Of a DNA stretch of 64,000 bases, positions 8,785 to 18,472 are shown piece by piece. The DNA is from Singulisphaera sp. GP187. Lineage in GTDB: Bacteria > Planctomycetota > GCA-002687715. The DNA is taken from NCBI GenBank assembly GCA_945907755.1, contig CAMDTN010000003.1, forward strand, positions 57,429 through 121,428, given 5' to 3'. Made by a program: the position numbers and the translations under genes. Within the stretch, counting starts at the first letter, position 1, and every line of letters starts with the position of its first letter. The notes beneath the pieces were generated by a model. It ran no database searches and was not told where the DNA came from. It saw only the letters and a list, made by a program, of their open reading frames with translations.

Positions 8785-9840
8785 CTACCTTCCTTGTTGC
8801 AGTAACTGGCGCGCGGCTTCTTCCGCGCGGTCGGCTTCTTCGCGCGCACCCAACAGGCGCAGCGCTTTGGACATCTGGAAAAACACCGTGGAACCTGGAG
8901 CTGTGCGGCGCAGAGTGTCCAGATGCGTCATTGCATCGCGCGCGCGACCGGCCTCCAGCAAGAGCTTGACCAACTCAATGCGCAGCGCGGCGTTGTTTTG
9001 GTTTATCTTGACCGCCGTCTCGGTGTACTCGATGCGTTCGTTCAGCGCGGCCAACGCTTTGAAGCGCGTGAATTCGGCCTTGGCTTCTTCCTTGCGCCCC
9101 AGTCTTTGCAACGCGCGCGATAGGTTCCAAAGCGCGCCCACATGCCCCGACACTTTTCCAAGCACTTGGCGCATAGTCACAATGGCGGCCTCGACAGCGC
9201 CTTCGCCCAATTGTGTGCGCCCCAGCAAGAACAACGCTTCAATGTTGCTCGGCTCCAGCGCGGTTGCCATTTGCAGCGCGGTCAGTGCGCCCTTGCTGTC
9301 GCTCACATCCGTGCGCGCCAAGCCAAGGCTGTACCACGCCTGAGCGTGCTTGGGGCTGTGTGCAACACACGCTTCAAAGTCGGCAATGGCGGGCGAATAC
9401 TCCGCGGCTTCCAAAGAGCACAGGCCGCGGTTGTAGAACCACACGCCGTAGTTGGGGTCGGTGCGTGGGCCGATGGTGAGTGCGCGAGTGAGCGCCTCAC
9501 GAGCAGCCAGCGGCTTGCCGTTATCCAAGAGGCATTTGGCGTAGGCCTGAAACCAAGCGCCCTTCGCTTGCGGCGCTGCGATGGCAATTTGCAGCCAGTT
9601 CTCGGCATCTTTGATCTTGTAGAGCTGGATGGCGCAGACGCCTACCCAATAGGCGAGTTCAGGAGTGGGCGCCGCGGAGTAAGCGGCCGTGTAGGCGACA
9701 GCAGCGGCTTCGTAGTTGCCGCGCTGGAAATGCTGCTGCCCTTCGGCGATGGTTGCCGCGACGGGCTGTTGCGATAGTGCAAGCGAGCAAAGAAAAACCA
9801 GTGTCAGGAAGGTGCGCACGCGCTGGACTGTATCAGCCAA
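8785..9840 (-). CDS. Secreted TPR protein
   Basis: Signal-like N-terminus, successive TPR units. Confidence 0.75.
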   Translation of the reverse strand: MADTVQRVRTFLTLVFLCSLALSQQPVAATIAEGQQHFQRGNYEAAAVAYTAAYSAAPTPELAYWVGVCAIQLYKIKDAENWLQIAIAAPQAKGAWFQAYAKCLLDNGKPLAAREALTRALTIGPRTDPNYGVWFYNRGLCSLEAAEYSPAIADFEACVAHSPKHAQAWYSLGLARTDVSDSKGALTALQMATALEPSNIEALFLLGRTQLGEGAVEAAIVTMRQVLGKVSGHVGALWNLSRALQRLGRKEEAKAEFTRFKALAALNERIEYTETAVKINQNNAALRIELVKLLLEAGRARDAMTHLDTLRRTAPGSTVFFQMSKALRLLGAREEADRAEEAARQLLQQGR

Positions 9841-9891
9841 TGCGACCTACGGGCTTGAGCACGCGGGAGCACAGTGCGGCGCTGACTTCGA

Positions 9892-11523
9892 TCACAGCGT
9901 CTTCACCCAATTGCGAAAATCTTTGTCCAAGGCGTCGAAATCCACATCCTTGAAGGCCAGATCCACGGCGCCATCCAAGATCTTCCCAATCTCGTCGCCC
10001 ATCAGGCGCATCCTGCGCATCATCTTCTTGTCTTCGTCGCTGGTCTTGTCGTCCTTAGCGTCTTTCTCGTCTTGTTCCTTGTTGAAGACTTGGGTCTTGG
10101 CAACCAACTCTTTGTAGTACATGTCTGGAATGTCTTGCCAGCGTTTGTTCTTGGTCACCTTGCGCAAGAAATAAACCAGCGCCCAGCCTTGGGCGTATTT
10201 GAATCCGCCGTTGGTGTAGTACTCCGATTGGGGATAGCGCACCAATGATTTCACTGGGATCAGGTCGTTGCCTTTGCCCATGTGGTCCTTCAAGTGGCCG
10301 ACGCGCCAATCGAAGGTGTCGATCTTGACCGACTGCCCGCCAATGGTGGAGCCAGCAAAGTAGTCGCCGTGCCCTTCGTTGAACCACGAATGCGGCGCCA
10401 GATCACCTGCCGCATAGAAGATGTATTGGTGGAACGCCTCGTGATACATCACCGATTTGCAGTACTCGCGCGAGTTCTTCTTCGACTCGCCGGTGAAGCG
10501 CGTGAACAGAACCAATTCTTCTTTCTCGCTGTTCCAATAGCCGGCAGAGCCCTGCGGGCCGCCGTAGCCGTGGTAATCCGCTTGGTTTGAAAACACGCGC
10601 ACGGTGCTGATCTCGGTAATCGGTTTCAGCGGCGGGAACAGTTTCTCGTACACCTTGGCGCGAATGATCTCGATTTCCTTGCTGAGCTCTGTGAGGAAGC
10701 CCTTCTCGGGCTCATCGCTCAAGAAAACATAGTTTTTGCTGTCCGTTGCGTACCAGCCGGGATTGCCAGTGATGCTGGCGCGAATGGCTTCGCGCTTTGC
10801 GGGCCCTTCCAGTTTGGTGATGTCGCGATTGACCGTGGCGGCGCCTGGCTGGCCTTCCGGCGGAAACAGCTTGAAGCTCTGAATGCTCTTCAAGTAGATC
10901 TCTGCCCAGTTCTTCTTGTAGGTTTCTTCGAAGGCGGTGTAGACCACGCCCCATTCCACATTGTCGCCAGTGAACACAGCGACACAGATGGTCTGTGCGC
11001 GCGCGCCCCATTCCGCGCTCCAGCCCTTCAATGCACCCGCCTTGATGTCCTTCTTGGTGTAGCGCTTCGCGGCGCCTTCGTACTCGTTCTCAATCCACTC
11101 TTCCATGGACTTCGGTTCTGCCTTCTTGCCAAACCTGATCACGGCACCCTTGACTGCCTCCTCAACACTTCCCTCACTCACGGGCTTCACTTCTTCCGCG
11201 GGTTTGTTGGGCGCGGTTGTGGTGCCCGGCAGCGGCACTCGCAGAATGCGCAGCTCGGCCACCTGCGCTTCGTTGTATTGCTCGTAAGCCCCGCGGCGTT
11301 CAAGCTCGGCCATGTCCGGTTTCCAGCAACCCACGACATACTTCGTGCCGGTTTCCACCGTGGTGGACTTCCAACCTTTGATGGGGCGGATGCTGTAGCC
11401 CCACTCTTTGATCTTCTGCACATCGCCGAGTTCTGCTGGGCCTAGGAAAGCGAGAGGCGCAAGCACCAGAGCGAATAGGACGGCATTGCTGGGCAGTTTG
11501 ATGAACGGGCTCCTTGCGGGCAC
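9892..11523 (-). CDS. DUF1570-like putative zinc metallopeptidase
   Basis: Signal peptide; VMYHEAFHQYIFYAAGDLAPHSWFNEGHGDYF (HExxH-like HEAFH) and YAQGWALVYFLR. Confidence 0.65.
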   Translation of the reverse strand: MPARSPFIKLPSNAVLFALVLAPLAFLGPAELGDVQKIKEWGYSIRPIKGWKSTTVETGTKYVVGCWKPDMAELERRGAYEQYNEAQVAELRILRVPLPGTTTAPNKPAEEVKPVSEGSVEEAVKGAVIRFGKKAEPKSMEEWIENEYEGAAKRYTKKDIKAGALKGWSAEWGARAQTICVAVFTGDNVEWGVVYTAFEETYKKNWAEIYLKSIQSFKLFPPEGQPGAATVNRDITKLEGPAKREAIRASITGNPGWYATDSKNYVFLSDEPEKGFLTELSKEIEIIRAKVYEKLFPPLKPITEISTVRVFSNQADYHGYGGPQGSAGYWNSEKEELVLFTRFTGESKKNSREYCKSVMYHEAFHQYIFYAAGDLAPHSWFNEGHGDYFAGSTIGGQSVKIDTFDWRVGHLKDHMGKGNDLIPVKSLVRYPQSEYYTNGGFKYAQGWALVYFLRKVTKNKRWQDIPDMYYKELVAKTQVFNKEQDEKDAKDDKTSDEDKKMMRRMRLMGDEIGKILDGAVDLAFKDVDFDALDKDFRNWVKTL

Positions 11524-11765
11524 TTGGACGCATGCGGGGGAACCCCGACTCCGTTCATTGAGGAACCGAGACGAAGTCGTGCCACCCGCGTGTCCGGGCC
11601 CATCATCTCACGGTTTAGTGCTCCCGTGCAGGTTTCCTTGGGGCCCGCCCAATTGCGCCATTCAGATTCAAGCGTCGCCGCGCACCTTCCGATGGTGATA
11701 CAGACCGTCCGTCTGATTGGGTCACCGCTACGACCCATTCCTACGCCGGTTGAAAGGCAGCTTTC

Positions 11766-13079
11766 ATGGACCCGCGACCCCCCGAGGCCTCCTCGGATTC
11801 ACAGCCCCGCCAGCCCCGCAAGATCGCCATCATCTCGGCGGAATACCCACCAGAGACCGCGGCGGGGGGCATCGGCACCTACGCGGCAACCGTGGCCCCA
11901 GCGTTGGCCCGGGCGGGCTGCGAAGTCACTGTGGTCTCGCGCAGCCTGAACGGCAGCGACAGTTTGGAACAGCGCGACGGCGTGCGACTCTTGCGTTTGG
12001 TGGACTTGGCCCCTCCGGAAGGGTTTTGGGCTGCCCCGTTTGAACAGGCACATGTGCGCGCGGCGCAGGATTACTACCAGCGGGCCTACACCGTTGCCGT
12101 CGCTTTCATGACCATGCCCGAATTGGCGGGCAACGAATTGATCGAAGTTGCGGACTGGGGCGGGGAAGGCGCGTTGCTGCGAGCGGCATTGGCAGACACG
12201 CCCATCGTGGTCCGCTTCCACACACCTGCGCGCTTGGTGGCTCGCTGGAATGGTGTGGGCCAAGGTGCAGACCGCGGTTTCTGGGATGCGCTGCACGCCC
12301 TGGAAACTATGGCGGTGTCCAACGCTTCGGCTTGGACTTGCCCCTCGCAATGGATGGCGCGCCCCTGCGAAGAACTCTTTGGGTTAGTGCCGGGCAGCGT
12401 GCAAGCCATTCCGAATCCGTTCGATGCTGCGGCATTTGCAGCAACGACAGGTGCTGCTGCTGCGATTGGGCACATATCGCCAAACGCCGTGCGCGGCAGC
12501 GACATTGTCACCATCGGTCGCGTGGAAGCGCGCAAGGGTGTGGTTGAAGGGGCACATGCCATCGCCAAAGTGTTGGCGCTGCTGCCCGAAGCGCGCTGGG
12601 TGTTGGCAGGGGCCGATACACGCACCGCACCGGACGGTGGCAGCATGGCGCGGTTCTTGCGCGCGTTGCTGCCCGAAGACTTGCGCGGGCGCGTCGTCGT
12701 GACGGGCTCGCTGCCACGCGAACAACTGCCTGCGTTGCTCAGCCACGCTGGGGTGGTTTTTCTGCCCTCGCGTCACGAGAATTTTCCATACACCTGCCTC
12801 GAAGCCATGGCTACCGGCGCGCCGGTGGTCGCGTCAAAGCACGGAGGCATGGCGGAGATGGTTCAGAATGGATGGAGCGGCTTGCTGAGCGACCCCGCAG
12901 ATGCCGACGCCACTGCAAAGGCGCTGTTGCGCGTGCTCCTGCAACCGTGCGTGGCCGAAACCCTCGGGCGCGGCGCTGCCGCCGCTGTGAAGCGTTTCGA
13001 CCCGGATGCAGTGGCCGCGCGGCTGCACGCGCAGTACGCAAACACTGTTGCTGCTGCCGCAGCGGAGGTGCGTTCATGA
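11766..13079 (+). CDS. Glycosyltransferase family 4
   Basis: IISAEYPPETAAGGIGTYA, TIGRVEARKGV, SRHENFPYTCLEAMATGAPVVASKHGGMAEMV. Confidence 0.9.
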   Translation: MDPRPPEASSDSQPRQPRKIAIISAEYPPETAAGGIGTYAATVAPALARAGCEVTVVSRSLNGSDSLEQRDGVRLLRLVDLAPPEGFWAAPFEQAHVRAAQDYYQRAYTVAVAFMTMPELAGNELIEVADWGGEGALLRAALADTPIVVRFHTPARLVARWNGVGQGADRGFWDALHALETMAVSNASAWTCPSQWMARPCEELFGLVPGSVQAIPNPFDAAAFAATTGAAAAIGHISPNAVRGSDIVTIGRVEARKGVVEGAHAIAKVLALLPEARWVLAGADTRTAPDGGSMARFLRALLPEDLRGRVVVTGSLPREQLPALLSHAGVVFLPSRHENFPYTCLEAMATGAPVVASKHGGMAEMVQNGWSGLLSDPADADATAKALLRVLLQPCVAETLGRGAAAAVKRFDPDAVAARLHAQYANTVAAAAAEVRS

Positions 13080-16000
13080 TCCCGTGCCGCATCCTCATCA
13101 GCGATGTGTGGTCCATTCACAACGCGGGGGACCGCGCCATCTTGGAAGCACTGCTGCTGGAACTGCGCCGCCGCTGGCCGCAAGCCAACATCACAGTGGC
13201 CGCGCGTTTCCCCGAAACTTGCACGGGCCTTGGGCCGGTGACAGTGCTGCGCGACCCGCTGGCCTTTGATGCCGCCGCATTGCAAGCACAGATCGCACAT
13301 CGTTACGGTTCCGATGCAGCGTTAGATGCCTTGTGCACTGCCATTGAGTCCGCAGATCTTGTGGTCAGCACCGGTGGATACTTCCTGAACGCATCGCCCA
13401 ACAACGCGTTCGAGTTTGTCTTTCTCTCACGATTACTGCGCTATCAACTTGCGCTCGATCGCGGCATCCCAGTGGCGCTGCTGGCGCAATCCTTTGGGCC
13501 ATTCACCACGCCGCAATTGCAACATGCCGCGCGCAGCACATTGGTGCGCGTGCCGCTGATCACCGCACGCGATGTCGATGGCTTCGCCGCTTTGCACTTC
13601 AGTGGCATCGCGCCGCAGTGCATGCTGACCGCCGACATGGCAGCTCTGTTGCCAGTGGCGCCAGAAGCTGAAGTCGACGCCGCAGTGCGGCGTTGGAACA
13701 TCCCGCCGGGCGCCTTCGCTATCAGCGTGCGCCAGTATCCAGGCACACCGGTGGGGGCCTTCGCCGCTGTGGCGCAAATCGCCGACCGCATTGTGGAAAA
13801 AACTGGACTACCGATTCTGCTGATCGGCACCACGGTGCCGCCGGCGCAGCACGCCGAAATCGTGCGCACGGAACGCGCACTGGGCAACGACGATTCGCTC
13901 GCGTTGGCCGAAGTGCTTGCAGCCATGCGTCACAAAGACCGCGCCGTGCTGGTGAACGAAGCGCTGCCGCCGCGCGTGCTGAAAGGTGTGCTGGGGCGTT
14001 GCCACGCATTCTTAGCCACGCGCATGCACGCGGCGATTCTGGCCACCACAGCGGGAACGCCCACGCTGGGTATTGCGTACGAACCCAAAGTGATCGGCTG
14101 GTTCGATCAGTTGGGGCTACCTCAGATGGTGCTGCCGTTGAGCGCCATGAATGCAGCCGAACTTGAATGCGGCACCAATGCACTGTTGGAGCAAGCGGCT
14201 GCGCTGCGCGCCCACTTGGAAATGGTGCGGCCTGAAGTGGAACTGCGCGCACGCATGAATTTCGATGCATTGGAACTGTTGTGTGCAGCGCTGCCTGAAC
14301 CAGCTGGCGCAAGCGTCGCGCCGTCAGCGGAGGCCCCGCCCGCTGCCGCGGACGCGCGCCAATCGTGGGAGAGCGAGAGCCATCACTACGACACGCTGCA
14401 CACGCGCTTGCGCAAAGTGGCGGAATTCGTCGATTCATTGCCCGGCACACGCGTGCTGGACATCGGCTGCAGTGCAGGCACTCTCGGTGCAGCGCTGCAA
14501 CCGCGTTGGACTTATCACGGCTGCGACATTTCCGCCTCGGCGGTGGCCAGTGCGCCGCGGGGCACTTGTGTGGCGTGGGATTTGGAAACCGGTTTGCCGC
14601 CCTTCGACGGCCAGCCCTACGACGTGATTACGGCGTCGGGCATCCTCGAATACATCGCCGATGTGCCCAAGTTGTTGCGCACGGCGCAGGCGCGCTTGAA
14701 ACTCGGCGGGTCCTTGGTGGTTTCGTACTTCAACATGCAGCATGTGTCGCGGCGCGGCACCAATGCCTTCCGTCACGAGCACTGGAAAAACAACTGGAGT
14801 GCGGCGCAGTTCCGCGAGCAGTTGGAACAAGCGGGGTTCAGTGTGGCCACAACCACCTTCAGCACGCGCGGCAACGCGAGTGCGCCAGATGTGCGCGACG
14901 AAGCCGCAGTGTTGGCCGCTGAAGCGGCGCAAGACTGGAGCGCAACCAACATCGACGACCTTGCGCACACACTGATCTACACATGCACATCGGTCGCGGC
15001 AACGCCCCATTGTGATGTCAGCGTCGTCATTCCAGCGTGGAACAGGCTGGATCTGCTGGCCCCAGTGCTGGAGGGCTTTGTTCGCGAAGCTACTGGAAAA
15101 TCCGTCGAGATCATCGTTGTGGACGACGGTTCGGAACCGCCGGTGGCCACGCTGCTGGCAGCAATGGGCCAGCCCGCATGCGTGCGCGTGGTGCGCCACG
15201 AAAAAAACAGCGGCCGCGGCGCAGCCTTGAACACGGGCTTTGCGCAAGCGCACGGTGACATCGTCATTGTGTGCGACAGCGACATCGTTCCAGAACCGAA
15301 CTTCATCGACGATCATGTGCGCTTTCATGCGCACCATCGCGACGCGAAGGCCACATGCTGCGGGGCCTTGGTATGGGGCGTGGATGCCGGCTTGCTCGGG
15401 CGACTCTTAGGAGCGCGCTCCAATCCGCGATTGGAAGGCGGTGATCTGGAAGGCGCAGATGCGCATGGCGCATTCGGTCCCGTGGGGCGTTCGTTGCCCT
15501 GGACTCAGTGGTACACCGACAATTGGTCGTTCAAGCGCGCGGGATTCAGCGCGGAAGAAATGCGCTTCGACAGCAGTTATCGCGCTTGGGGTTTTGAAGA
15601 CCTTGAACTTGGGCGCAGATTGGCGCTGAGCGGCGCTACCAACACGCTTATGAGCGCAGCTCGCGGGCGCCACCTGAAGCCCGCCACTTTTGACGGCTTG
15701 CGCTCGTGCTTCGCTCGTTCGGTGCCCAACTTGCTGTTGTTGGCCCAAGCCGCACCAACAGAATCGGCCGTGCGCGATTGGATGGGCTGCCGCTGCAGCA
15801 ATCCCAAGGCTCTGGCCGCAGCGGAAAATCTCGTTGCCGCGCACTGGCGCCGCTTGGAAACCCTCGAACGCAATTTCGGCATGTGGGACAGTGCGGTGCC
15901 GGAAGACATGCGCCGTTTCGTAGCCACGGCTCTCTCGGATGCGCTCTTCCGCATTGGCGTGGCGCGCGGTTTCGCGAACAACAATGACAGTGCCACGAGC

Positions 16001-16240
16001 GCGGCCAGCGCAGACCCAACGCCCTTCCTCATGGACTTCGCACCGTTGGCCACAGCATGCATGTTGCTGGGCATTGCGTTGGGCGACGAGGAACCGAGTT
16101 GGGATTTGATGCGGACAGAAGTCACCAACCTTCAGAAAGCCGCGCGCCAACCCGCTGCCTTCGAAATCAATTTCCTAAAACGCATTGCGTTGCATACCGA
16201 CGCGCACGTGGGGCAGGCTGCCTCAGCCGCCGGAGCCTGA
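13076..16240 (+). CDS. Three-domain fusion: polysaccharide pyruvyl transferase - SAM methyltransferase - GT2 glycosyltransferase
   Basis: SDVWSIHNAGDRAILEALL and TRMHAAILATTAGTPTLGIAYEPK (PS_pyruv_trans-like); RVLDIGCSAGTLGAAL (methyltransferase); VSVVIPAWNRLDLLAPVLEGF...IIVVDDGS and YRAWGFEDLELGRRL (GT2); ATGA overlap with GT4. Confidence 0.85.
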   Translation: MIPCRILISDVWSIHNAGDRAILEALLLELRRRWPQANITVAARFPETCTGLGPVTVLRDPLAFDAAALQAQIAHRYGSDAALDALCTAIESADLVVSTGGYFLNASPNNAFEFVFLSRLLRYQLALDRGIPVALLAQSFGPFTTPQLQHAARSTLVRVPLITARDVDGFAALHFSGIAPQCMLTADMAALLPVAPEAEVDAAVRRWNIPPGAFAISVRQYPGTPVGAFAAVAQIADRIVEKTGLPILLIGTTVPPAQHAEIVRTERALGNDDSLALAEVLAAMRHKDRAVLVNEALPPRVLKGVLGRCHAFLATRMHAAILATTAGTPTLGIAYEPKVIGWFDQLGLPQMVLPLSAMNAAELECGTNALLEQAAALRAHLEMVRPEVELRARMNFDALELLCAALPEPAGASVAPSAEAPPAAADARQSWESESHHYDTLHTRLRKVAEFVDSLPGTRVLDIGCSAGTLGAALQPRWTYHGCDISASAVASAPRGTCVAWDLETGLPPFDGQPYDVITASGILEYIADVPKLLRTAQARLKLGGSLVVSYFNMQHVSRRGTNAFRHEHWKNNWSAAQFREQLEQAGFSVATTTFSTRGNASAPDVRDEAAVLAAEAAQDWSATNIDDLAHTLIYTCTSVAATPHCDVSVVIPAWNRLDLLAPVLEGFVREATGKSVEIIVVDDGSEPPVATLLAAMGQPACVRVVRHEKNSGRGAALNTGFAQAHGDIVIVCDSDIVPEPNFIDDHVRFHAHHRDAKATCCGALVWGVDAGLLGRLLGARSNPRLEGGDLEGADAHGAFGPVGRSLPWTQWYTDNWSFKRAGFSAEEMRFDSSYRAWGFEDLELGRRLALSGATNTLMSAARGRHLKPATFDGLRSCFARSVPNLLLLAQAAPTESAVRDWMGCRCSNPKALAAAENLVAAHWRRLETLERNFGMWDSAVPEDMRRFVATALSDALFRIGVARGFANNNDSATSAASADPTPFLMDFAPLATACMLLGIALGDEEPSWDLMRTEVTNLQKAARQPAAFEINFLKRIALHTDAHVGQAASAAGA

Positions 16241-16423
16241 TGCCAAACCCTGCTTTCAGCGCGCGCTGCAATTGGTGCCCGCGCCAATAAACCGCAATTC
16301 CTGAAGGTCTTGCTTTGCGCCATGGCTCAGCACGGCCGTGGCAGCCGCAAAGTGAAATCTTGAAAGTTAATTTGAAGCTCCTTCGCGCCAGTTTTCGATA
16401 ACGGCGCTGGAGTCCCATCAGTC

Positions 16424-17464
16424 ATGTCATCGCATTCCTTCGAAGTTCATTTCCGCACTGCTGCCCGTCGAGGCGGCAGCCTTGGTCCCGCGTTGCGCAC
16501 CGCCGCATTGGCCGATGGCATGCAACATGCGGATCTGCCTGTGCGCACCACGCTTGTTGCCAGTGCGCCTCCGGAAGTGCACGACCTGCTCTATATGCGC
16601 GTGCGCAACTTGGTGGCGCTGCCGGAAGAGTTCGTGTCGGACCTCGACGGCCATGGCTCCAGCGTGCCCGATGTGGTGATTGTCGATCCGATGCCGCCAG
16701 GCACGCCAGCGCACTCATTGATTCAAGCGGGCACAATTCTGGTGGAGCGTTTGGATGGCGCCATGTGCGACGACGACGGCCAGCCCATGGCGTGCCGCAT
16801 TCACCGCCGCGACGGCAGCGTCCGAGTGATCAGCGGCGAAGCGTCCATGCTGCTGGACCCTGCCTTGCCGCAATTGCGCGCGCAGCGCAAACCCAGTGGG
16901 CGCCCGCCTCGCGAATTGCTGATTCTTCTTGGCGCTGGGGCGCATCCCGTAGCCGAGCTGCGCATTGCCGAAGAACTCGCGCCCTTGGCGAAGACTTTCG
17001 AGCGCATCGACTTTGTGACGGGCTTCCACTCCACGACAGCGCACAGGCGCCAACTCGAACGATTGTTGCCAACGGCGCGCATCATCCCTGGCGCGCTGCG
17101 TCCTGCGGCGCTGCTCGCACGCGCGGATATTGCCATTGTTGCTGGTGCCGCTGTGGTGCGTGAAGCGGCGGTCTTAGGCACGCCCGCATTGCTGCTCAGT
17201 TGCGCAGACAAAGACCTCAGCGCCGACGCAGCCTTCGCGGCCCGCGGCAGTGCGCTGCACTGTGGGCACTTCGAAGCGCTCTATCCGCGCAAGCTTGCGC
17301 AGTTATTGCGCAGCCTCAGCGAGGACGACTTGGCGCGCATGGCCGCGCGCGGCCCAGAGATTAATGCCGGCAACGGATTGGTCACACTGCTGCGTGAATT
17401 GCGCTTGCAACCCGCAACAAAGCCCGCGAAGTTCTCTCGCAAAGTCAGCATCGCGACCAACTAG
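16424..17464 (+). CDS. PseG/SpsG-like putative nucleotide-sugar hydrolase
   Basis: GG(S)LGPALRTAALADGMQ, ADIAIVAGAAVVREAAVLGTPALLLSCADKD resemble the PseG GT-B-like fold. Confidence 0.55.
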   Translation: MSSHSFEVHFRTAARRGGSLGPALRTAALADGMQHADLPVRTTLVASAPPEVHDLLYMRVRNLVALPEEFVSDLDGHGSSVPDVVIVDPMPPGTPAHSLIQAGTILVERLDGAMCDDDGQPMACRIHRRDGSVRVISGEASMLLDPALPQLRAQRKPSGRPPRELLILLGAGAHPVAELRIAEELAPLAKTFERIDFVTGFHSTTAHRRQLERLLPTARIIPGALRPAALLARADIAIVAGAAVVREAAVLGTPALLLSCADKDLSADAAFAARGSALHCGHFEALYPRKLAQLLRSLSEDDLARMAARGPEINAGNGLVTLLRELRLQPATKPAKFSRKVSIATN

Positions 17465-17482
17465 GGCGCACCAAGACAACGC

Positions 17483-18472
17483 TCACATCGAATCGAAGCC
17501 TTTGAAATAGAGCGGCATGAGTCCGGGCGTTGTGTTGAGGCCGAAGAGTGTGACTTCTGCTGGCGCCGTGGTACTGGGCGTTGCGCCGCCGCACCGAGCG
17601 AAGAGATCCGCCGGGTTGAGCGCTTGCAGCATGCCGAGGGCCCCATGCACGATGGGAACGCCACGAGCTGCAATCAACTGCATGGTCTTGTGTTGGTGCG
17701 GGCCACCCATCAGCACGATGTTGTCGCGGCCATCCAGCGCGAAGCACGCGCGAGCCAATGCCAGCACCGCTTCAGGCACACCTGCCCATTCATGAATGCA
17801 GCCTTGCAAATCGTGCCCCTTGCCGCAAACCGCGTAGGCATCGGGCACGCCGGCAGTTCGGGCATGCACCAAAAGCGTCATGGCGGGAATGCGCAGCAGC
17901 TCTTCCCAGTGGGCAATGCTGCGCAGCGTTCCCACCGGTTCGGCGTCGTGCAGGCGCATGAGCGCTGCAATGTCGCGTTCGGTGGCGCGTCGAATGCGCG
18001 GGCCTGCGTCGGGCGCAATGGCAGCCGGAAGCAATGCCAGCCATTCGCAACCAGCACGCACGAAACCGGCGCGTTCATAAAGCCCAGGTTGCGTGGCCCA
18101 GAGGACCAGCACATCGATGCTGCGTGCGCGCGCTTCATCTTGCAGGCGGCGCAGGACTTGCGAGGCCAGCCCGCGGCCGCGTTGCGCTGGGTCTGTGGCC
18201 ACAGCACCAATGACGCCGACGCGCAGCAGCCCCATAGGTGTGCGCAAGCGCTGCACGAACAGGGCCGCATGAGCACTGATCATGCCGTCGCATTCGGCCA
18301 CCATGCGTAGCGCACGCGCGCGGCGTCCCAAGAGCAGCGGGCAATCGTCCGTGGCACTGATGCTGGCGTCGGGGCGCAACCATGAATCCAGAATTGGAGC
18401 GAAGCAGCCTTGTTCCGTTGGCGCGAGCTCGCGCACAACGCACTTGGCTACGGTGGACGGCATCACAACCAA
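17483..18472 (-). CDS. GNAT family N-acetyltransferase
   Basis: VGVIGAVATDPAQRGRGLASQVLRRLQDEARARSIDVLVLWATQPGLYERAGFVRAG. Confidence 0.82.
   Translation of the reverse strand: MVVMPSTVAKCVVRELAPTEQGCFAPILDSWLRPDASISATDDCPLLLGRRARALRMVAECDGMISAHAALFVQRLRTPMGLLRVGVIGAVATDPAQRGRGLASQVLRRLQDEARARSIDVLVLWATQPGLYERAGFVRAGCEWLALLPAAIAPDAGPRIRRATERDIAALMRLHDAEPVGTLRSIAHWEELLRIPAMTLLVHARTAGVPDAYAVCGKGHDLQGCIHEWAGVPEAVLALARACFALDGRDNIVLMGGPHQHKTMQLIAARGVPIVHGALGMLQALNPADLFARCGGATPSTTAPAEVTLFGLNTTPGLMPLYFKGFDSM

Noticed and set aside
7529-9343. 604-aa plus-strand ORF
   Set aside because: Antisense to the CRTAC1 lipoprotein; composition is a GC-rich mirror of the repeats with no recognisable domain
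12872-13075. Upstream extension of the tri-domain fusion
   Set aside because: Overlaps GT4 coding sequence; ATG 13076 with ATGA overlap is far more likely
14435-15337. 300-aa antisense ORF
   Set aside because: Opposite to the methyltransferase/GT2 region; no domain signal
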